Source: Pectobacterium carotovorum (GTDB taxonomy: Bacteria > Pseudomonadota > Gammaproteobacteria > Enterobacterales > Enterobacteriaceae). Taken from it: a DNA stretch of 58,699 bases. How positions within the stretch are numbered: the stretch's first letter is position 1; the number at the start of each line of letters is the position of its first letter. Location of the stretch: the NCBI RefSeq assembly GCF_900129615.1, contig NZ_FQWI01000016.1, forward strand, positions 1 to 58,699, given 5' to 3'. Positions 1-6,366 of this stretch are shown here, piece by piece. Position numbers and translations under genes: made by a program. The notes beneath the pieces are model-generated. The model saw only the letters and a program-made list of their open reading frames with translations. It had not been told where the DNA came from and ran no database searches.

Positions 1-33
1 CGTTATGGCTTAGCAGGACGGGGGAGGGGTTGG
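1..33 (+). repeat. Fragment of the dispersed GC-rich repeat
   Basis: The first ~33 bases match the segment beginning near 3244 (shared core CGTTATGGCTT, then GCAGGA and a G-run) with a few differences. The same core occurs reverse-complemented near 12520, and a short relative lies at 21239-21258. The window therefore begins inside a repeat, just as it ends inside one. Confidence 0.7.
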
Positions 34-118
34 GGCGTTCTGGCAGTCAGCAAGGCCCGGCAATTTGACGAAACCGGCATATGTAGATCCGTGTCGTTGC
101 CTTCTAAAACAATAAAAT

Positions 119-219
119 ACGTACATATGTACGTGTTAATAATTGCATTTATAATCAATTGTACGTATAATTAACGACATGGAATCAACGGTGATTCCAT
201 ATATAAAAGCCGAGCGGCT
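119..219 (+). promoter_or_regulatory. Leading-region regulatory cassette, copy 1
   Basis: A perfect 16-bp palindrome ACGTACATATGTACGT (119-134) lies just upstream of a -35 TTGCAT (143-148), a 17-bp spacer and a -10 TATAAT (166-171). Around the expected transcript start comes the hairpin GGAATCA-ACGG-TGATTCC (181-198), then AGCCGAGCGGCT (208-219) abutting the Shine-Dalgarno of the gene at 232. The same four-part order recurs at 651, 4179, 5260 and 5897. I infer a shared operator and promoter with a structured leader, like the CUP elements of IncN plasmids. Confidence 0.85.
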
Positions 220-231
220 AGGGATAATGAA

Positions 232-612
232 ATGGAAATGATGTGCAGTGTTACCGCGATGTTTATTTTCGCGGGCTATCGTGATGCGATTATCGAACTG
301 GAAAAAACAGATGCGGATGCCGCAGTTACCGCTATGAATTGGATTGGCGGAGCGGGTGAATTAGAAGTTGCCCAGCGTTTCCGTTCTGTTGAATTAATGA
401 TTGATAACGCCGTTGATCCCATTTTATTAACGGAGGGCTGTGTGGGTATATGGGAATACGATGTGGCGGAATATCTCGGTGGTTATCTGGTTAAACATGC
501 CAAAAATGAGAGCGAGTTAACTGATGATGCTATCGTAGAGTGCGCGGTGAGTATAACGCGAGCATGGATCAAGGGGGATGGACGGATCAGTGATTCAGAT
601 ATCAAATTTTGA
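232..612 (+). CDS. Cassette-driven hypothetical protein, 126 aa
   Basis: I do not recognise the family. The protein is small, soluble and acidic, with no signal peptide or membrane segment. The ATG at 232 follows AGGG after a suitable gap, and an ATG at 227 closes after four codons in another frame. It is the only gene between cassettes 1 and 2, so it is probably a one-gene unit. Given the IncN-like promoter arrangement, an early function such as anti-restriction or other anti-defence activity is possible, but nothing in the protein shows it. Confidence 0.7.
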   Translation: MEMMCSVTAMFIFAGYRDAIIELEKTDADAAVTAMNWIGGAGELEVAQRFRSVELMIDNAVDPILLTEGCVGIWEYDVAEYLGGYLVKHAKNESELTDDAIVECAVSITRAWIKGDGRISDSDIKF

Positions 613-650
613 TTTACTCCTTTCTGATTAAATAATAAAAACTTAAACAA

Positions 651-749
651 TACGTACATATGTACGTATTTTTATTGATTGAAATCCATTGTTTATATAT
701 AATAACGGTCATGGGTTGGTAATATTTTAAATACAAAGGCCGCTCGGCC
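651..749 (+). promoter_or_regulatory. Leading-region regulatory cassette, copy 2
   Basis: The palindrome TACGTACATATGTACGTA (651-668) is followed by TTGATT (675-680), a 17-bp spacer and TATAAT (698-703). The GAATCA..TGATTC hairpin is lost or degenerate in this copy. The hairpin next to the ribosome binding site is kept as GGCCGCTCGGCC (738-749), with the loop changed from GA to CT but the stem intact, which points to selection on structure. Confidence 0.82.
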
Positions 750-760
750 AGGAGCAATAA

Positions 761-1021
761 ATGCACTTCACGAATTTTCTCACTAAATATTTCGATGTCG
801 AAATTAACACTGAATTTGACCCATCCAGCGAAAGCAATCTCACTAAAATTTGGCTCTATGAAAAGGGCGAGGATTGTGAACCCGTATTGATTCTGACGCA
901 GGTATATAATGTTTCTGGTGCGTGGCGTATTGGCAACGTGTCTTCAAAACTTGAGCATGATACCCAAATGCAGGAAAAAGAATTGCGGCACGTAGTCAAA
1001 TCAGGATCGTATAAAAAATGA
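761..1021 (+). CDS. Cassette-driven hypothetical protein, 86 aa
   Basis: This is an unrecognised 86-aa protein, acidic at the N-terminus and lysine-rich at the C-terminus, with no membrane segment. The ATG at 761 follows AGGAG (749-753). Its stop overlaps the next start as ATGA (1018-1021), so it is translationally coupled to the 97-aa gene downstream. The two form the unit driven by cassette 2. Confidence 0.65.
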   Translation: MHFTNFLTKYFDVEINTEFDPSSESNLTKIWLYEKGEDCEPVLILTQVYNVSGAWRIGNVSSKLEHDTQMQEKELRHVVKSGSYKK

Positions 1022-1311
1022 TTAAAAATGAAATCAGTGCTGAATCAAAACGGTCGATAGTCGAAGCGCTGCGCAAAAGCAGCGATCGTGCAGATATCAA
1101 CACACTGGTAGCGATGCGGACATACACTAAAGCCGGTGATTTAAAAGCGGGTGACATTGTTATTAATTCGCTGACGCGTAAGCCGGAAGTGGTTGAATCG
1201 GTAGAACGCTGTTCCAGACTGGGGTGTTATTTGGTGCAGTTGAATACCCGTGATCATGGCCGAGAATTTACGCTGGAGATAGACAGGAGGATAGACGTTT
1301 ACAACCTATAA
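1018..1311 (+). CDS. Hypothetical protein, 97 aa, coupled to the upstream gene
   Basis: Translation starts at the ATG that overlaps the preceding stop codon. The N-terminal third is charged and helical (about residues 1-30). The remainder, with GDLKAGDIVINSLTRKP around residues 40-57, looks like a small beta-barrel fold such as those of SH3-like or intein/Hedgehog-like modules. That is only an impression, and no catalytic motif is evident. It is the second gene of the cassette-2 unit. Confidence 0.6.
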   Translation: MIKNEISAESKRSIVEALRKSSDRADINTLVAMRTYTKAGDLKAGDIVINSLTRKPEVVESVERCSRLGCYLVQLNTRDHGREFTLEIDRRIDVYNL

Positions 1312-1396
1312 GACAGTGTTAAAAAGGCGAAGGCCAATCTGCGCTAACAGACTGGCCCTCTGTGTCATTAATTACCACACGCGAGAGATAATTAAG

Positions 1397-1528
1397 ATGA
1401 CGAATGAAATTGTACAGTTAGCCCAAAAAATTGTAAATAAGCAGCCTGTACGGATTCCTGCGATGAAAATGCACCAGTGGGATGATCTGAGATGGTGGAT
1501 GGATTATTTACGTGGATATGCGCTTTAA
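1397..1528 (+). CDS. Small hypothetical protein, 43 aa
   Basis: A short frame begins MTNEIVQLAQKIVNKQPVRI and ends in a tryptophan-rich tail (DDLRWWMDYLRGYAL). An in-frame upstream start at 1316 is possible but would run through an inverted-repeat-like stretch (1333-1363), so I prefer the ATG at 1397 after GAGAGATAATTAAG. A terminator follows nine bases after the stop. It could be the third gene of the cassette-2 transcript. Function unknown. Confidence 0.45.
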   Translation: MTNEIVQLAQKIVNKQPVRIPAMKMHQWDDLRWWMDYLRGYAL

Positions 1529-1536
1529 AAAACACC

Positions 1537-1558
1537 AAGCCGCTTTTGCGGCTTTTTT
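1537..1558 (+). terminator. Rho-independent terminator
   Basis: The stem AAGCCGC-TTTT-GCGGCTT is followed by a T-run. It closes the 761-1528 unit. Confidence 0.85.
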
Positions 1559-1602
1559 ATTACCAATTCCCAGGTTCGTTAATTGTGATTGATATTATAA
1601 AA

Positions 1603-1653
1603 ATGTACCTATCAGGTAACTTTTAACTGGATTTAGTGACCTGACAGGTACAT
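1603..1653 (+). promoter_or_regulatory. Double operator upstream of the 1701-2817 operon
   Basis: ATGTACCTATCAGGT (1603-1617) and ACCTGACAGGTACAT (1639-1653) form an inverted pair matching at 14 of 15 positions. Each arm is itself close to the palindrome ACCTGnCAGGT. TTGATA (1589-1594) and TATTAT (1593-1598) lie just upstream, but no well-spaced promoter is certain. The likely ligand is the small HTH protein encoded at 2051, by analogy with autoregulated operons. Confidence 0.65.
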
Positions 1654-1700
1654 AATTAACTCATCGAAACGAAAGACGCATTCACTATCGGAGATACAAA

Positions 1701-2051
1701 ATGGCTACGATGCATGTCACATACGTTAAAGTTATCAGCGCCGAAACTGTAATTGACGTTACTCGCGCGGTTAAAGGCTCTATCTATAACTCTGCAACTA
1801 ACACATTTCAGACAACAATCGGCGAAGCCGTTGCAAACGAAAATTTCGACACCACCAATGGGTCGATGGTCGTTGTTGTTGTGGTTTCTGGCACCGGCGA
1901 GAGCGTTTTTATGCATAAAAACAAACCGTGCGTGGTTGTCTATAACGACAGTAAGAACATGAATTCATACGGCCCCGATAAATACAAAACAGTGGTTGCA
2001 TCACAAAAAAAACTTGCCGAAATTGAATACCTGAAATCGTGTGGTTTCTAA
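1701..2051 (+). CDS. Hypothetical protein, 116 aa
   Basis: This is an unrecognised protein with a striking hydrophobic beta-strand run (SMVVVVVVSGTGESVFM, about residues 56-72). That suggests a compact beta-rich fold rather than a membrane segment. The first of three tightly packed genes, its stop overlaps the start of the HTH gene as TAATG (2049-2053). The double operator upstream implies that the whole set is repressed as one unit. Confidence 0.65.
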   Translation: MATMHVTYVKVISAETVIDVTRAVKGSIYNSATNTFQTTIGEAVANENFDTTNGSMVVVVVVSGTGESVFMHKNKPCVVVYNDSKNMNSYGPDKYKTVVASQKKLAEIEYLKSCGF

Positions 2052-2269
2052 TGACAAAAGAGAAACTAATTGCAGCTCAGCACAGCCTTGGTTTAAATAA
2101 TAAAGAGATGGCCGCCGCTCTTAACGTCCCGTACCGGACATACTACAAATGGGTGAGTGGGGAGCAAAAACAGACAGCAATCGCAAACTCGGCAGTAAAA
2201 ATGCTACTCATCATCAACAAGCACGGATTGATGGACGAGACAAAAAAACAATTAGAGGATTTCATATGA
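2051..2269 (+). CDS. Small HTH DNA-binding protein, 72 aa
   Basis: Residues about 4-35 (EKLIAAQHSLGLNNKEMAAA, then the recognition-helix region ALNVPYRTYYKWVSGEQKQT) match the Cro/XRE-type helix-turn-helix pattern. The remainder is a short helix pair. Its start is coupled to the upstream stop, and its own stop overlaps the next ATG (ATGA at 2266-2269). It is probably the autorepressor acting on the inverted operator pair at 1603-1653; that assignment rests on position only. Confidence 0.75.
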   Translation: MTKEKLIAAQHSLGLNNKEMAAALNVPYRTYYKWVSGEQKQTAIANSAVKMLLIINKHGLMDETKKQLEDFI

Positions 2270-2817
2270 GTTATGAAAATTATAGGGATATCATTCGTGT
2301 TAATGATCAACTGTACCGCAACGGAGGGGCGTGGATGCACAGTGCGCCCAGCATCCCGAGCCTAGCATCAGCTTACGCCAATCCCGTTTATATCACGGCA
2401 ATCCGTGAAATTGAGTCTCGTTGCAACATTAGTTCACTCGCCGCTGCATGCCTGTTATGCCTCGAAATAGGCATCAGATCTCGGCCTCGGATGTTGATAA
2501 AATTCGGTAAAAACTCAATACCTGCCGCATGGTCAAAATTGACATCAGCAAGAGCTGGCGCTGGTACTAATAAATTTGAAAAATGGCTAAAAATAGAGCT
2601 GGATGAGTTAGAAGATTGGGAATCATTTTACAAAAACACAACTCAATTTATAGAATTGTGCGTGAAATACAAAATAGGTTTTTTGCCGAGTTCGCTATAT
2701 GACGTGATAAAAATCAGGGATGAATCTATAAAAAATATAGCGAGTGGCAACTACCCCTCGTCAGATAAAACAAAACATTTCCCGATTGCAATGTCTATAG
2801 AGTTTGCAGAATCATAA
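2266..2817 (+). CDS. Hypothetical protein, 183 aa
   Basis: I chose the ATG at 2266 because it overlaps the HTH gene stop. A longer in-frame reading from 2149 would run inside that gene. The protein appears soluble and mostly helical, with a cysteine-rich helix near residues 53-66 (CNISSLAAACLLCLEIG). It is the last gene of the three-gene operon. A regulator plus small partners could form a toxin-antitoxin or plasmid-maintenance set, but no known toxin motif is visible. Confidence 0.6.
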   Translation: MSYENYRDIIRVNDQLYRNGGAWMHSAPSIPSLASAYANPVYITAIREIESRCNISSLAAACLLCLEIGIRSRPRMLIKFGKNSIPAAWSKLTSARAGAGTNKFEKWLKIELDELEDWESFYKNTTQFIELCVKYKIGFLPSSLYDVIKIRDESIKNIASGNYPSSDKTKHFPIAMSIEFAES

Positions 2818-2931
2818 ATCGGCCTCTTATTTCCCCATTTTATGGGGATAAACCGGATGTATAAACTAATGTCTCCGAGCTTCCTCGCGTAAGCGGGAGT
2901 AAACCTGATTATTTATATCCTCTGGCCGTTG
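2818..2931. other. Gene-free spacer before the dispersed repeat
   Basis: There is no coding capacity on either strand. A short palindrome CCCCATTTTATGGGG (2834-2848) without a clear T-run follows the preceding operon and may be a weak terminator. Confidence 0.4.
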
Positions 2932-3375
2932 CGCCGATGCCCCGCGTTCTACACATATCCACAATCCCCCGTCGCGCCCTTCCGGGCGCTTGCCGCTCCC
3001 GCTTAGCAGGATGGCTTGATGGCCCCCTGCTAAGCTGGCTGGGTGGAATGTGGATATGTGCATAACGCTCCCTCGTCAAGTCTGCTGCGCGTTCCAGGTA
3101 TGGCCCCGTAACCGCCTGCTATGTAGTCGCTAACGCGCAGTACAGCGCCCCGCCCCGCTGACGCGGGACGGCGTTCCCTCGCAGGCTCGGCGCTCACTGC
3201 GTCCCCCCGGAGGGCCAGTAAGCATTGGTGTGGCCGGAAAGCCCGTTATGGCTTGGCAGGATGGGGGGAGGGGTGCCGGTGTATGGCGGATCGTACCGCC
3301 CTGATGGGCGGGCTGCGGCGGATTAATGTCGGTGTTTCCTGGATTGCGGAGTGCCGCCTTTCATGCGCCTAAGCG
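2932..3375 (+). repeat. Intact copy of the ~440-bp GC-rich dispersed repeat
   Basis: This non-coding GC-rich stretch reappears reverse-complemented at 12393-13205, where it is split by a ~360-bp insert. Its first ~92 bases also recur in direct orientation at 58600-58699. It contains a long hairpin with arms CTTAGCAGG and CCTGCTAAG around 3002-3033. I see no gene in it. It is a natural substrate for homologous recombination, and the pair at 3 kb and 13 kb could invert the segment between them. Confidence 0.85.
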
Positions 3376-3376
3376 C

Positions 3377-3403
3377 ATAAAAAAACCCGCATTACGGCGG
3401 GTT
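3377..3403 (-). terminator. Terminator of hicAB
   Basis: Read on the minus strand, AACCCGC-CGTAAT-GCGGGTT precedes a run of eight or more T. It lies 31 bases past the hicB stop. Confidence 0.85.
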
Positions 3404-3433
3404 AAAAGTCAGTTGATAACAGGAAGATTATTA

Positions 3434-3838
3434 TTATGCAGTTTGTTTTTGCAATTCGCGGCGTGCTAATTCAGCGATGAATCCGCTGCGAGAACCTTTA
3501 TTTAATTCAACGTGATGATCAATTCTTGCTAACAGATTTTGTGGTAATGTAATATTTAATTTAACTGATTTACCGTCATATTTTGACAGGTCGATATCAA
3601 CAAATGCCCAATATCCGCCCTGACAATCCTCATCAGTGAGATGTACTTTGACATCCTGCGCAACGGGTAATTTTTTACCTTTTTCTGCTTGATATTCTAA
3701 ATGCAGATCGATGGCGGCATAAGCATCTGTTATCGCGCTGTCGATATCCTCACCGGCAAAAATCACGCCGTCGATATCCGGCACAAATCCCGAAAAACCG
3801 CCGTTCTGTGTTTCGTGAAGATAGATCGGAAATTTCAT
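3434..3838 (-). CDS. hicB: HicB antitoxin
   Basis: The 134-aa protein has the two-part HicB layout. Residues about 1-75 form the degraded RNase-H-like fold (MKFPIYLHETQNGGFSGFVP and a DGVIFAGEDIDSAITDAY stretch). Residues about 88-130 are a ribbon-helix-helix domain (VKLNITLPQNLLARIDHHVE). In this family HicB neutralises HicA and represses the operon. It lies 51 bases downstream of hicA on the same strand, and a strong terminator follows. Confidence 0.93.
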   Translation of the reverse strand: MKFPIYLHETQNGGFSGFVPDIDGVIFAGEDIDSAITDAYAAIDLHLEYQAEKGKKLPVAQDVKVHLTDEDCQGGYWAFVDIDLSKYDGKSVKLNITLPQNLLARIDHHVELNKGSRSGFIAELARRELQKQTA

Positions 3839-3889
3839 GCTGTTACTCCTACTTGGTACTAGAAAAGGGCGCTGGGCGCGCCACTTGAG

Positions 3890-4063
3890 TTACATCTGTT
3901 TGAGAATTTTCTTTAGCGTTCCTGTCGCTATGTCTTTCTCTGGATGGGGAACCGTGATGTGATGCGCCTTGCCTGCTTTGACGAACACATGATGACTGCC
4001 CTTGACACGATCTAAAACCCACCCATTTTCTTTTAACAATTTCATTAGTTCATGACTGCTCAA
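3890..4063 (-). CDS. hicA: HicA mRNA interferase toxin
   Basis: HicA toxins are ~60-aa dsRBD-fold mRNA interferases. This one shows GWVLDRVKGSHHVF with the catalytic-type histidine, HHITVPHPEKDI and a C-terminal TLKKIL helix. The frame is open further upstream, but I start it at the TTG at 4063, five bases after a strong AAGGAGG on the minus strand. That gives 57 aa, the usual family length, and leaves the upstream part of the open frame for the promoter (4094-4122). A longer annotation starting at 4162 would code through the operator. Confidence 0.9.
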   Translation of the reverse strand: MSSHELMKLLKENGWVLDRVKGSHHVFVKAGKAHHITVPHPEKDIATGTLKKILKQM

Positions 4064-4083
4064 TCTCCCCTCCTTCGTTATCA

Positions 4084-4122
4084 ACTGGTATTCATTATAC
4101 CCACCAGTAACTACTGCTGCAA
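4084..4122 (-). promoter_or_regulatory. hicAB promoter and operator
   Basis: On the minus strand TTGCAG (4122-4117), a 17-bp spacer and TATAAT (4099-4094) make a near-consensus promoter. The -10 lies inside an inverted repeat with ACTGG/CCAGT outer arms and GTAT/ATAC inner arms (4084-4108). The HicB ribbon-helix-helix domain is the expected ligand. Confidence 0.8.
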
Positions 4123-4178
4123 GTTGTTTGTGGTTATTGGTGGGTATTGGCTTTTGTTTCACTGGTTAATGTAAAATA

Positions 4179-4279
4179 TACGTACATATGTACGTAATAA
4201 ATATATTTATTACTTTCTATTGTATGTATAATAATGGTTATTGAATCAGCGGTGATTCTGCTTTACAGGCCGAGCGGCC
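4179..4279 (+). promoter_or_regulatory. Leading-region regulatory cassette, copy 3
   Basis: Contains the palindrome TACGTACATATGTACGTA (4179-4196), TATAAT (4227-4232) with a poor -35 at 17 bp (TATTTA), GAATCAGCGGTGATTC (4243-4258) and GGCCGAGCGGCC (4268-4279). It lies divergently from hicAB. The weak -35 suggests that this copy is less active or needs an activator. Confidence 0.82.
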
Positions 4280-4289
4280 AGGGGTGAAA

Positions 4290-4541
4290 ATGAGAAAAAA
4301 AGCAATGAGCGTGCAATCTGCGGCGTCTGTTCAGTTTACCGCCCCGGATGGCAATGAATATCGCTATGAGCGCGGTATTATCTGTGAGCGCGATGACAGC
4401 GCCGTTAAGCGTGGCCCTGGGCCGTTCTTGCTGCTTTGTCGATATGATGTGCAGAAATACGGACAGCCTACCGATCAGAACCTATGGCGTTGCATCAGCG
4501 ACGTATACGAAACAGGGAATACCTGCCTTTACTTCTGGTAA
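4290..4541 (+). CDS. Cassette-driven hypothetical protein, 83 aa
   Basis: The ATG at 4290 sits five bases from AGGGG (4280-4284), whereas the in-frame GTG at 4284 would overlap that site. The unrecognised protein is basic at the start and becomes mixed, ending CISDVYETGNTCLYFW with an aromatic C-terminus. It heads a three-gene unit with 4585-4896 and 4883-5215, closed by a terminator. It is a candidate early gene by position. Confidence 0.6.
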   Translation: MRKKAMSVQSAASVQFTAPDGNEYRYERGIICERDDSAVKRGPGPFLLLCRYDVQKYGQPTDQNLWRCISDVYETGNTCLYFW

Positions 4542-4584
4542 TTTCGCCGAGACTTTGCATCAATAATCAAGATGGAGAAAAGTG

Positions 4585-4896
4585 ATGATGGACGAGAAAG
4601 AGAAGCGCGAACCGGTGTATATTGTTTATTGCAATTCTGGCTTACGATCAGAGCGCGGGGCGTTTGATCTCAATAAAATTTTATCAGGCCAGCGTATCGG
4701 TTATATCTATTGCGCAAAAAACCAATATTTTGCTGATAAATGGATGCGTCAATATTCATTCAACCGCCGTATTGAGCATACCGTTGCGGGAATTATCACA
4801 GAGCAGCAGGCGATGATCATCGAACCCAATAAAAAAGAGCACATCATGGTTGATAGCGAAGATTACTTTAAAGGGAAAAAACATGCAGGCCGTTAA
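4585..4896 (+). CDS. Hypothetical protein, 103 aa
   Basis: GGAG (4574-4577) is spaced seven bases from the ATG at 4585. Alternative starts at 4582 (GTG) and 4588 (ATG) differ by one residue each. The protein is soluble and rich in tyrosine and basic residues, with PVYIVYCNSGLRSERGAFDL near the N-terminus and ending KGKKHAGR. The last 14 bases overlap the next gene. Function unknown. Confidence 0.62.
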   Translation: MMDEKEKREPVYIVYCNSGLRSERGAFDLNKILSGQRIGYIYCAKNQYFADKWMRQYSFNRRIEHTVAGIITEQQAMIIEPNKKEHIMVDSEDYFKGKKHAGR

Positions 4897-5215
4897 AGTG
4901 AAAATTGATGACCGGCATTTTCTATTTCCTGACGGATTCGAATTCCCGTTTCCTGAATATGTCATTCAACATCTGCCGCAGATCCGAGCATACATCAGAG
5001 CGGGTGAGGATTTGCTGGCTGCGATGGAGAACCAAAATATAGGCGTAGAGAATATCCTTAAACGCCTCAATATTATCAAAGCCGAATTGTCTGAATTCAA
5101 GGCGCGAACGGGTATTATCGGCACCCCGTTTGATTTACGTGATGTCGATCTGTATATCGCTAATAGACACATTGATGTGACGCTGATTATTGACCTGAAC
5201 CAATACGCCCCGTAA
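4883..5215 (+). CDS. Hypothetical protein, 110 aa
   Basis: Starts at the ATG at 4883 after AAAGGG, overlapping the previous gene by 14 bases. It begins with a beta-hairpin-like stretch (VKVKIDDRHFLFPDGFEFPF) and continues as amphipathic helices (IRAGEDLLAAMENQNIGVEN). The TAA stop at 5213-5215 lies in the loop of the terminator hairpin, so termination of translation and of transcription coincide. Function unknown. Confidence 0.62.
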   Translation: MQAVKVKIDDRHFLFPDGFEFPFPEYVIQHLPQIRAYIRAGEDLLAAMENQNIGVENILKRLNIIKAELSEFKARTGIIGTPFDLRDVDLYIANRHIDVTLIIDLNQYAP

Positions 5216-5227
5216 GGGGCTTTTTTT
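5207..5227 (+). terminator. Rho-independent terminator
   Basis: GCCCC-GTAA-GGGGC followed by T7. The stem loop contains the stop codon of the gene ending at 5215. An equivalent terminator occurs at 5845-5866. Confidence 0.9.
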
Positions 5228-5259
5228 CGCCATCTGTCTAACTCCATTATATATAATTG

Positions 5260-5356
5260 CGTACATTTGTACGTATTTATAATTGATAAAAAAATCATTT
5301 ATACGTATAATTATTCTATTGAATCAATGGTGATTCATATTAAAGGCCGAGCGGCC
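5260..5356 (+). promoter_or_regulatory. Leading-region regulatory cassette, copy 4
   Basis: CGTACATTTGTACG (5260-5273) is the operator. TTGATA (5283-5288), 17 bp and TATAAT (5306-5311) form a very strong promoter. The hairpins are GAATCAATGGTGATTC (5321-5336) and GGCCGAGCGGCC (5345-5356). Confidence 0.88.
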
Positions 5357-5367
5357 AGAGGCATAAA

Positions 5368-5754
5368 ATGAAAGAAGCCACTAATTTAACAATTTATAAA
5401 CTCTACTTAAGTTATCGTGGTAACTGCCCGTACCAGATGGTGTTTTTCTCATTAGAGGCTCTGGAGGAATTTACGACACGATTACCTGATGACACGGAAA
5501 TCAGAGAGCAGGAAACGAAAGTTTTATTTGAACCTTTCTATCGGGACCATTCAATTCCGTGGGTTAAATTAGCATGGCATGAAGGGGTTTTAAATGCGGG
5601 ATCGGTGATTGAGGACATTCGAGCGGGGTTTGCAGGTAAAGTACGTTGTTACACAATCTCATCACTAATGTCCTCAGCTCAAGAGCGTATAAATGAAATC
5701 AACAATGAGCAAAGGAAGCGGGCTGATAGATTCTTTTCTCATTATTATGACTAG
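5368..5754 (+). CDS. Cassette-driven hypothetical protein, 128 aa
   Basis: An unrecognised soluble protein that starts 12 bases after the GGCCGAGCGGCC hairpin. It has an aromatic-rich N-terminal half (KLYLSYRGNCPYQMVFFSLE) and a highly charged C-terminal helix (ERINEINNEQRKRADRFF). A single-gene unit with its own terminator, it lies between two duplicated regulatory joints. It is a candidate leading-region function. Confidence 0.65.
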   Translation: MKEATNLTIYKLYLSYRGNCPYQMVFFSLEALEEFTTRLPDDTEIREQETKVLFEPFYRDHSIPWVKLAWHEGVLNAGSVIEDIRAGFAGKVRCYTISSLMSSAQERINEINNEQRKRADRFFSHYYD

Positions 5755-5765
5755 TTTCTGTGTGT

Positions 5766-5785
5766 AAACGCCCTGTAGGGCGTTT
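5766..5785 (+). terminator. Terminator after the 5368 gene
   Basis: AAACGCCC-TGTA-GGGCGTTT followed by ATT. The T-run is short but the stem is strong. Confidence 0.7.
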
Positions 5786-5827
5786 ATTGCTCGTTCATGT
5801 AACTCAGAAAATTATTCATGTACTTAT

Positions 5828-6009
5828 TTGACCTGAACCAACACGCCCCGTAAGGGGCTTTTTTTTCGCCATATTTCTACCTTGCTCTATATAAATACGT
5901 ACATTAGTATGTATTTATAATTGATAAAATAATCATTTGTACGTACAATTATTCTATTGAATCAATGGTGATTCACATATAAGGGCCGAGCGGCCAGGAA
6001 TAAAAAATG
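5828..6009 (+). repeat. Terminator-promoter module, right copy
   Basis: Closely matches 5190-5370 and includes a second terminator (GCCCC-GTAA-GGGGC with T8, 5845-5866) although no gene ends here. The unused terminator is the mark of a duplicated module. Confidence 0.85.
5897..5995 (+). promoter_or_regulatory. Leading-region regulatory cassette, copy 5
   Basis: The operator half-sites are ACGTAC and a decayed GTATGTA (5897-5913). TTGATA (5921-5926), 17 bp and TACAAT (5944-5949) give a strong promoter. GAATCAATGGTGATTC (5959-5974) and GGCCGAGCGGCC (5984-5995) follow. Confidence 0.85.
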
Positions 6010-6309
6010 AATGAGTATTCAAAAATAACCGTTAATGTGCTGATGCGGTGCAATGAATTATTAGGTCACGAAACTTACTTTGACGGTGATAAAAAAACCA
6101 GCGAACATGTAATGATTGCATCAATAATTGATGACACACACGCAAAAGAAAACCCGCTTGTGCTTTACGTAATCACGGATTCATCACGGTTAGATCTCAA
6201 AGGGGATACGATGCGCGAATATTTTTACAATCAGGACGCATCTGGCTCTGCTAATGATATAGCGGTTTTTTGGGAAGCGTCTGGCGCTCAAATTATCAGT
6301 ATCAAGTGA
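6007..6309 (+). CDS. Cassette-driven hypothetical protein, 100 aa
   Basis: The ATG at 6007 follows AGGAATAAAAA. The unrecognised, acidic, soluble protein has a beta-rich centre (PLVLYVITDSSRLDL) and no membrane segment. A GC-rich hairpin (6316-6341) without a T-run lies after the stop. A following small gene at 6367 may be cotranscribed. Confidence 0.65.
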   Translation: MNEYSKITVNVLMRCNELLGHETYFDGDKKTSEHVMIASIIDDTHAKENPLVLYVITDSSRLDLKGDTMREYFYNQDASGSANDIAVFWEASGAQIISIK

Positions 6310-6366
6310 TTGCACCCTGCGCCTGATCTACGGGCGCAGGAATGAAATTTCTGAAATGAGGAAAGC

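Larger units (their letters stand above)
5190..5370 (+). repeat. Terminator-promoter module, left copy
   Basis: From TTGACCTGAACCAA through the terminator, operator, promoter, both hairpins and the next start codon, ~180 bp closely match 5828-6009. The gene at 5368 is thus bracketed by two copies of a complete regulatory joint. This suggests that units were gained by recombination between joints. Confidence 0.85.

Noticed and set aside
2149-2265. In-frame upstream extension of the 183-aa gene
   Set aside because: It runs entirely inside the HTH gene in another frame. The ATG at 2266 overlaps the HTH stop and gives normal coupling.
4064-4162. 39-codon N-terminal extension of HicA
   Set aside because: It would code through a near-consensus promoter and operator. 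The TTG at 4063 after AAGGAGG yields the usual HicA length.
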